Shown here piece after piece: positions 43,027-47,488 of a DNA stretch of 47,488 bases (its first letter is position 1; each line of letters begins with the position of its first letter). Location: NCBI RefSeq assembly GCF_005925345.1, contig NZ_SSHJ01000027.1, forward strand, positions 1 through 47,488, given 5' to 3'. The stretch comes from Pedobacter ureilyticus. GTDB lineage: Bacteria > Bacteroidota > Bacteroidia > Sphingobacteriales > Sphingobacteriaceae. Under the pieces are notes generated by a model, which did not search any database, had not been told where the DNA came from, and saw only the letters and a list, made by a program, of their open reading frames with translations. Both the position numbers and the translations under genes were made by a program.

Positions 43027-43458
43027 ATGAAAAAAGAAAGCATCTTAGTGGAGAGAGCCTTTAGTGCCCAGGCAAGTAAAGTATGGAGCGCTTTAACAGC
43101 TATCAATGAAATGAAGCAATGGTATTTTGATATTGAAAAATTTGAGCCTAAGGTTGGTTTTAAGTTCGATTTTATGGGAGGGCCAAACGAAGATACGCAG
43201 TATTTACATTTATGCGAAGTAACAGAAGTTATAGAAAATGAGAAACTAGCTTACACTTGGCGATACGACAATTACCCAGGAAACTCCTTAGTTTGTTGGC
43301 AACTCATAGATCGAGGAGAAAAAACCATTGTAAGATTGACCCATACTGATATACACTTGCTAGCCGAAGGTGGACCAGACTTTAGCAAAGAAAAATTTGC
43401 AGAAGGCTGGAACTATATTTTACATACCAGCCTAAAAGAATATTTAGAAAGCAACTAA
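43027..43458 (+). CDS. SRPBCC (AHSA1-type) domain protein
   Basis: 143 residues from the ATG at 43027 (KKESILVERAFSAQASKVWSAL). The START-like/AHSA1 fold is clear: RAFSAQASKVWSALTAINEMKQWYFD, then the strands GFKFDFMGGPNEDTQYLHLCEVTEV and LAYTWRYDNYPGNSLVCWQL, and the C-terminal helix with EGWNYILHTSLKEYL. Such proteins form a hydrophobic pocket for small ligands or assist Hsp90-type chaperones. The specific role is unknown. It ends two bases before pyrD (convergent). Confidence 0.88.
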   Translation: MKKESILVERAFSAQASKVWSALTAINEMKQWYFDIEKFEPKVGFKFDFMGGPNEDTQYLHLCEVTEVIENEKLAYTWRYDNYPGNSLVCWQLIDRGEKTIVRLTHTDIHLLAEGGPDFSKEKFAEGWNYILHTSLKEYLESN

Positions 43459-43460
43459 AG

Positions 43461-44489
43461 TTAAAGCAAAGCTTGGCAAATACGTTTAATTAAGCCTGGA
43501 CCTTCGTAAATAAAACCAGTATACAACTGCACCAAAGAGGCTCCAGCTTCTAATTTTTCCTTTGCATCTTTTGCAGAATGGATACCTCCTACACCAATAA
43601 TTGGGAATGCCTTTCCAGATTGCTCTGCAAGGTAGCGAATAACCTCTGTAGAGCGTTGGGTTAGCGGCTTACCACTTAAACCGCCCGTTTCTTCTTTCAA
43701 CTTCTCTGGCGAGCCTAAATCATCTCTACTAATGGTGGTGTTAGTGGCAATTACACCTGCAATTCCAGTCTGCTTTACAATTTCAATGATATCATCTAAT
43801 TGTTCGTTTGTTAAATCTGGAGCAATCTTTAATAAAATGGGTCTAGAAATATCGTTTCGGCAATTTCGTTTTTGCAAGGTATTCAAAAGCTCCATTAGCG
43901 GTTCTTTTTCTTGCAATGCTCGTAAACCCGGCGTATTTGGCGAGCTTACGTTTACCACAAAATAATCAACCACGTCAAATAGCCTATCAAAACATTTAAT
44001 ATAATCGTAAACTGCATCTTCGTTTGGCGTATTCTTGTTTTTACCAATATTCCCGCCCACAATAATTTCTGGATGCCGATCTTTTAACAATCGCAAACGC
44101 TCAGCCATGGTATCTACACCTTTGTTGTTAAAACCCATGCGGTTAATCAAAGCGGCATCTTCTGGCAGGCGAAACATTCTAGGTTTATCATTGCCCGGTT
44201 GCGGCAAAGGTGTAACTGTACCTACTTCTATAAAGCCAAAGCCCAAATTACTTAATGCTTCTACATATTCACCATTTTTATCGAAACCTGCAGCTAAACC
44301 CACCGGATTTTTAAACTTCAGTCCAAAAACTTCACGCTCTAAACCTTTAAAGCTAATATCATAACTTCCCCTTAACACAGATTTCCCAAAGGGAAAAACA
44401 TCATTGAACCATTTAAGGCGTTTAACCACAAAATGATGAACATTTTCGGGGTCGAACTTGAAGAATATAGGCTTTACCAAACGATACAT
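43461..44489 (-). CDS. pyrD: Dihydroorotate dehydrogenase (quinone), class 2
   Basis: 342 residues. The N-terminal amphipathic helix ([24 protein letters not shown]) associates with the membrane and accepts quinone, marking class 2. FMN-site motifs: [43 protein letters not shown]; catalytic Ser in [11 protein letters not shown]; then [14 protein letters not shown] and [13 protein letters not shown] with the flavin phosphate loop. It oxidises dihydroorotate to orotate, step four of pyrimidine synthesis, and follows the reaction of PyrC in this window. Its start at 44489 (ATG) agrees with the family. Confidence 0.95.
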   Translation of the reverse strand: MYRLVKPIFFKFDPENVHHFVVKRLKWFNDVFPFGKSVLRGSYDISFKGLEREVFGLKFKNPVGLAAGFDKNGEYVEALSNLGFGFIEVGTVTPLPQPGNDKPRMFRLPEDAALINRMGFNNKGVDTMAERLRLLKDRHPEIIVGGNIGKNKNTPNEDAVYDYIKCFDRLFDVVDYFVVNVSSPNTPGLRALQEKEPLMELLNTLQKRNCRNDISRPILLKIAPDLTNEQLDDIIEIVKQTGIAGVIATNTTISRDDLGSPEKLKEETGGLSGKPLTQRSTEVIRYLAEQSGKAFPIIGVGGIHSAKDAKEKLEAGASLVQLYTGFIYEGPGLIKRICQALL

Positions 44490-44928
44490 GATGCGAAGAT
44501 AATAAAAAAGGAAATGTTAACATTTTCTTAATTTATTTTTAGAAAAGCAACAGCAGCAACAAAGGCAAATACCGCCCTTTGCTTTGCTAATCCCGATGAA
44601 GCTTATGCAACAACAAAGCATACCCTAAAAAAACAACAACAGCTGCTTAAATCGGGAAACCGCTTCGCCAAGGTTTATTTTACCACGTTTTCTATAAATT
44701 GGCAACTTAAGCTCCTAGCTAAATGCCTAACAAAATTGCTTTGTGTAGCCATGCTAAAAAGCTCAAAGTTGGGTTAAACTTGTTTTATGAAAAAGTTTTA
44801 CGGCTTTTGTTTGAACAAGGTAAGACCTGTTCTTGAAAAAATAGCGGGGCTTATACTTCAAAAGCGCACATGGATCATAAAAGAACAGACTTTTATTTTT
44901 AAATTAGTGCTACATCAACCATTTGCCT
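44490..44928. other. Region upstream of the tyrosine recombinase
   Basis: 439 bases without an assigned gene. A frame without a good start codon is open from 44532 to 44777 (for example LKKQQQLLKSGNRFAKVYFT), which may be a gene remnant or chance. GAACAAGGT (44813-44821) and ACCTGTTC (44825-44832) form a hairpin with one bulged base, about 100 bases before the recombinase start. That is a place where an attI-like or integrase-binding site could lie; that reading is speculative. Confidence 0.4.
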
Positions 44929-45981
44929 ATGTTTAAAGCTCAAACAATTACCCATAAAGGGCAAAGTCGCATTGCGGTTTATTTTGAGAACAAGCCCGAG
45001 CTTACCTCTCGTTTTAAACAATTACCCGGCGCTAAATGGAGCGCCACACTAAAAGTTTGGCATTTACCAGCCACAGCAGCTTACCTTAAACAATTTAAAA
45101 TTATAACTGAGGCAGTTAACATTCATCAAAAAAAAGAACCTATACCTATTAAGCCAGAGTTGGCGCAATTTATAGATTGGCTAAAGAGCAGGAGATACAG
45201 TAACAGCACCGTAAAAACCTACACAGAAGCTCTTCGTATCTTTCTATCTTTTTTTGGCGAAAAAAAAACGGAAGAAATTACCAACACAGACTTGATCTAT
45301 TTTAACAACCAATACATCTTAAAAAATAAACTTTCGGCCTCGTACCAAAACCAAATGGTAAATGCCATTAAACTATTTTTTAGTATTGTACAACAAAAGC
45401 AACTAGACGTTAGCAAAATACACCGGCCAAAAAGAGCCAAAACATTGCCTAATGTTTTAAGTAAAGAAGAAGTTAAAGCTATTTTAACGGCTCACAATAA
45501 TATGAAGCACCAAACCATGCTTAGCCTGGTATACGCTTGTGGTTTACGCCGAAGCGAACTTTTAAATCTTATGCCAATACATATAGATAGTAACCGAGGT
45601 TTGTTGTTAATTAAGCAAGCTAAAGGTAAAAAAGACAGGGTTGCCCCTATTTCTGAAAAAATAGTGAATTTACTAAGAGCATACTATAAAGCTTACCAAC
45701 CCAAAAAATGGCTGTTTGAAGGTCAGCTTGCGGGCCAAAAATATAGTGAGAAAAGTTTAGAGAATGTTTTAAAACAAGCTTTAAAAAAAGCTAAAATTAA
45801 CAAACCAGTTAGTTTGCATTGGTTAAGGCATAGTTACGCTACTCATTTATTAGAGAGTGGAACAGATTTACGTTTTATACAAGAACTATTGGGGCATAGT
45901 AGCAGCAGAACCACCGAAATTTATACACATGTAAGCACTAAAAGCCTACAGAACATTAAAAGCCCCTTTGATGATTTGTAA
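44929..45981 (+). CDS. Tyrosine recombinase (integron/Xer-like)
   Basis: 350 residues from the ATG at 44929; a TTG two codons earlier is possible. An N-terminal domain of about 65 residues (NKPELTSRFKQLPGAKWSATLKVWHLP) is followed by a SAM-like core-binding domain (WLKSRRYSNSTVKTYTEALRIFLSFF) and the catalytic domain. Catalytic residues: Arg in CGLRRSELL, Lys in GKKDR, HWLRH (His-x-x-Arg), LLGHSS (His) and nucleophile Tyr in TEIYTHV. The end KSPFDDL resembles the SPLDAL end of integron integrases. The extra IntI-specific patch before the HxxR box is lacking, so it is Xer/IntI-like, not a classical IntI. It is followed by a hairpin and a cassette-like gene. Confidence 0.9.
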   Translation: MFKAQTITHKGQSRIAVYFENKPELTSRFKQLPGAKWSATLKVWHLPATAAYLKQFKIITEAVNIHQKKEPIPIKPELAQFIDWLKSRRYSNSTVKTYTEALRIFLSFFGEKKTEEITNTDLIYFNNQYILKNKLSASYQNQMVNAIKLFFSIVQQKQLDVSKIHRPKRAKTLPNVLSKEEVKAILTAHNNMKHQTMLSLVYACGLRRSELLNLMPIHIDSNRGLLLIKQAKGKKDRVAPISEKIVNLLRAYYKAYQPKKWLFEGQLAGQKYSEKSLENVLKQALKKAKINKPVSLHWLRHSYATHLLESGTDLRFIQELLGHSSSRTTEIYTHVSTKSLQNIKSPFDDL

Positions 45982-46004
45982 TAAAAAAACATATATTTGA
46001 TTTT

Positions 46005-46086
46005 AACATAAAGCCTCGATTTTATGGCGCAAAGCGAACACATTTTGGTTGACTTAGCGCCATTTTATGAGGGGTATAAATAAGTT
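46005..46086 (+). other. Candidate attC-like recombination site
   Basis: 82 bases bounded by AAC (46005-46007) and GTT (46084-46086). Inside, CCTCGATTTTATGGCGC (46014-46030) and GCGCCATTTTATGAGG (46057-46072) form an imperfect inverted repeat with a 26-base loop. Length and end triplets agree with an integron attC (57-141 bases, RYYYAAC...GTTRRRY), but the outer bases of both boxes deviate. It lies 24 bases after the recombinase stop, so a terminator hairpin is the alternative, although no T run follows. Confidence 0.4.
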
Positions 46087-46092
46087 GGCAGC
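46084..46092. repeat. Flanking inverted repeat, left copy
   Basis: GTTGGCAGC is the exact reverse complement of GCTGCCAAC at 46670-46678. The pair brackets the 161-residue gene at a distance of about 80 bases on the left and 20 on the right. Confidence 0.55.
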
Positions 46093-46164
46093 AACCGTGC
46101 GACAAGACATCTGAACTATTTTAATGAAAAGCCTACAAACGACATAAAAACATATTTCATATAA

Positions 46165-46650
46165 ATGACAATACAAATAATATCACTTATAATCGTTGGA
46201 CTTATTGTTGTTTACTTTCTAAGGAAGGAACAAGTAAAGCATAACGATTACTTTGGAAAAAAAAGAAAGTTGACTAAAAAAGAACAGGCTGTTTTAGACC
46301 ACTACAAAAGCATTTATAAAGCAGTGCCAAACGACAAAAGACTTCCTAATATTAAGCGTGACAAGTTTGAGCTTGAAGATATTGCACTGACAGCAACTGA
46401 AATGATTTATGACAATCCTATTCCCACGACCGAGGAGATAGAAAAAACAAAAATTGGCGATTTAGTAAAATTGCTATTCACAGGCAAAGACGGTTACGTT
46501 GAGAGAATGTGGGTTGAAGTATTAGAAAAAGAGAACGATATTTTTAAAGGACTTTTAAGGAATGACGCGATTGAATTTAGCGATTTAAACGAAGGGAAAA
46601 CTTTGTATTTTCATTCTAACCACATTTACGATATTGAAAATGAAACCTAA
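46165..46650 (+). CDS. Cassette-like protein with DUF2314-like C-terminus
   Basis: 161 residues. One membrane helix at about 3-18 (IQIISLIIVGLIVVYFL), a basic Lys-rich linker, then a cytoplasmic domain from about 60. The last 65 residues (GDLVKLLFTGKDGYVERMWVEVLEKENDIFKGLLRNDAIEFSDLNEGKTLYFHSNHIYDI) follow the pattern of DUF2314 (an ERMWVEV motif, then a Gly-x-Leu-x-Asn turn and a final H-I-x-D-I). The DUF2314 match is from motif memory and moderate. It sits between the candidate recombination sites, has a short leader and is transcribed alone. Confidence 0.65.
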   Translation: MTIQIISLIIVGLIVVYFLRKEQVKHNDYFGKKRKLTKKEQAVLDHYKSIYKAVPNDKRLPNIKRDKFELEDIALTATEMIYDNPIPTTEEIEKTKIGDLVKLLFTGKDGYVERMWVEVLEKENDIFKGLLRNDAIEFSDLNEGKTLYFHSNHIYDIENET

Positions 46651-46669
46651 TCTAAGGAAAGAAACGGCA

Positions 46670-46678
46670 GCTGCCAAC
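46670..46678. repeat. Flanking inverted repeat, right copy
   Basis: GCTGCCAAC, reverse complement of the left copy at 46084-46092. It is embedded in the palindrome GGCAGCTGCC (46666-46675). The IS end begins about ten bases after it, so any site here is probably interrupted. Confidence 0.5.
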
Positions 46679-46685
46679 ACGGGTA

Positions 46686-47488
46686 ACTGTTGCACAACCC
46701 TGCATTTTCGATAACAATCCAAAAATCAGCACAAAAACCAACCTCTTTTAGAGCGATTTAAGCTTGCTTGTTTTTTTGATGATAGAAAATAATTGTTTTT
46801 TTTGGAAGGGCTCAATTCGAAGATAGGTAAGCCAAGTCAATCCTGTATTCGAAAAACCAGCACTTTCCCTTTGGCAGGTCCAGTATTTGCGCATTGCGCT
46901 GAACTTTTTTGCTGATAAACTTCAGATATTTCTTCAGATTATACGTTAGCGCCGCCATTAGAACGTGTTTGTTCGCATTCTCTATACCCCTTGTATTTAC
47001 CCTTTTCATGTTGTGGTAATTAAGCAATGTACCCAAAACAGGCTCTACCCTAGAACTGCGCCGCTTGGCCAGAAAACGGGTGTAGTTTGGGTTATGGTTC
47101 AGTTTTTCGTGCATCTCATCGTAAAAAGCCTTATGGATACTATCGTCCAGTTTCTTAAACTTGGTTACCCTGCCACAGCATTCGGCCCGTAGGGGGCAAT
47201 CCTTGCAATCTGTTTCGCTGCTGCGATAGATTTTTTTCGTGTAGCCTTTGCTGTCCGTCTTTTCACCCTTAAATAGCAGAAAGGCCTTGTTGCCGCCCTC
47301 CTTTTCGCACTCGTAACGATTAGCCTCCCGGTTATAAACAAACCCCTCCCTTTCTGGTTTATACTGGCCGAAATTTGGGATATAGGCGTTGATGCCCTTC
47401 TCTTTGCAATATTGCAGGCTATTGCCGCTGCTATAGCCCGCATCTGCCAGAACCTCATCCATTGGAAGCTCGTTTTCTTTACAGTTTG
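46686..47488 (-). mobile_element. IS1182-family insertion sequence, 3' part, truncated by window end
   Basis: The transposase frame below plus an end sequence near 46686-46702 (ACTGTTGCACAACCCTGC), which I take as the terminal inverted repeat. The exact boundary cannot be fixed without the other end, which lies outside. Between 46703 and 46811 there is only AT-rich DNA. Confidence 0.6.
46812..47488 (-). CDS. IS1182-type transposase, C-terminal part (5' end outside window)
   Basis: At least 225 residues are visible; the frame is open through the window edge (reading NCKENELP before MDEVLADAGYSSG), so the gene continues beyond 47488. The catalytic Asp of LADAGYSS, the zinc-like cluster DCKDCPLRAECCGRVTKF and the C-terminal RRSSRVEPVLGTLLNYHNMKRVNTRG..NKHVLMAALTYNLKK are those of IS1182-family DDE transposases (RRSSRVEPVFG type). 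It cuts and inserts the element. It is not clear whether the whole IS is intact. An alternative frame of the same strand (47165-47458) is a shadow. Confidence 0.9.
   Translation of the reverse strand, partial: NCKENELPMDEVLADAGYSSGNSLQYCKEKGINAYIPNFGQYKPEREGFVYNREANRYECEKEGGNKAFLLFKGEKTDSKGYTKKIYRSSETDCKDCPLRAECCGRVTKFKKLDDSIHKAFYDEMHEKLNHNPNYTRFLAKRRSSRVEPVLGTLLNYHNMKRVNTRGIENANKHVLMAALTYNLKKYLKFISKKVQRNAQILDLPKGKCWFFEYRIDLAYLSSN

Noticed and set aside
46678..46692. Hairpin CAACA-CGGGTAAC-TGTTG as part of an attC site
   Set aside because: Its right arm belongs to the presumed IS end, so the pairing probably arose by chance at the junction.

Overview
The window is a stretch of Bacteroidota chromosome, most likely from the Sphingobacteriaceae (a Pedobacter-like relative). 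This is inferred from four things: AT-rich DNA; promoters of the TTTG/TAnnTTTG type instead of sigma70 boxes, with few Shine-Dalgarno sequences; families largely confined to the phylum (GldC, DUF3810, DUF4290, DUF3276, DUF1573, a ~317-residue NusB, a lipidated TamA-like protein); and dispersed palindromic repeats between genes. No genus can be fixed from sequence reading alone.

Region by region. Positions 1-5000: maf on +, then a five-gene minus-strand run (DEAD-box helicase, small membrane protein, gldC, hybrid histidine kinase, small membrane protein). 5.2-9.9 kb: dihydroorotase, a DUF3810 membrane metallopeptidase-like protein, MiaE-like tRNA hydroxylase and a glycosyltransferase. 9.9-11.5 kb: a Fic AMP-transferase under an unusually clear double palindromic operator, with two small companions. 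11.6-16.8 kb: HscA chaperone, a pair of bacterial PH-domain membrane proteins, an alpha/beta hydrolase and a DUF493 protein. 17-22 kb: UvrD/PcrA helicase, a 700-bp repeat-rich gap with a possible small RNA, DUF4290, and MurA with Asp in place of the catalytic Cys. 22.4-29 kb: collagen-like lipoprotein, YchF, two adjacent heptanucleotide microsatellites, DUF5362-like protein, beta-lactamase-fold hydrolase, PUR-alpha-like protein, ABC exporter. 29-36 kb: leucine-dehydrogenase-like protein lacking the catalytic Lys, NusB, DUF1573 lipoprotein, YajC, YbbR, CoaE, MBL-fold nuclease, a 49-residue Cys-rich protein, TspO. 35.8-44.5 kb: patatin/outer-membrane barrel, TamA-like lipoprotein divergent from and overlapping a TrmH methyltransferase, tRNA-Cys co-transcribed with a 56-residue basic protein, SRPBCC protein and PyrD.

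From about 44.5 kb to the end the character changes. A tyrosine recombinase is followed by an attC-like imperfect hairpin bounded by AAC and GTT, a short gene with a DUF2314-like C-terminus, and then the end of an IS1182-type insertion sequence that runs off the window. This looks like a small integron-like or cassette locus broken by an IS and is the most plausible accessory system here.

Most of the window is housekeeping: pyrimidine synthesis (pyrC, pyrD), cell wall (murA), CoA (coaE), Fe-S assembly (hscA), translation and RNA (nusB, miaE, trmH, ychF, tRNA-Cys), envelope (yajC, TamA-like protein, patatin, lipoproteins). I found no rRNA, CRISPR array, phage or restriction system.
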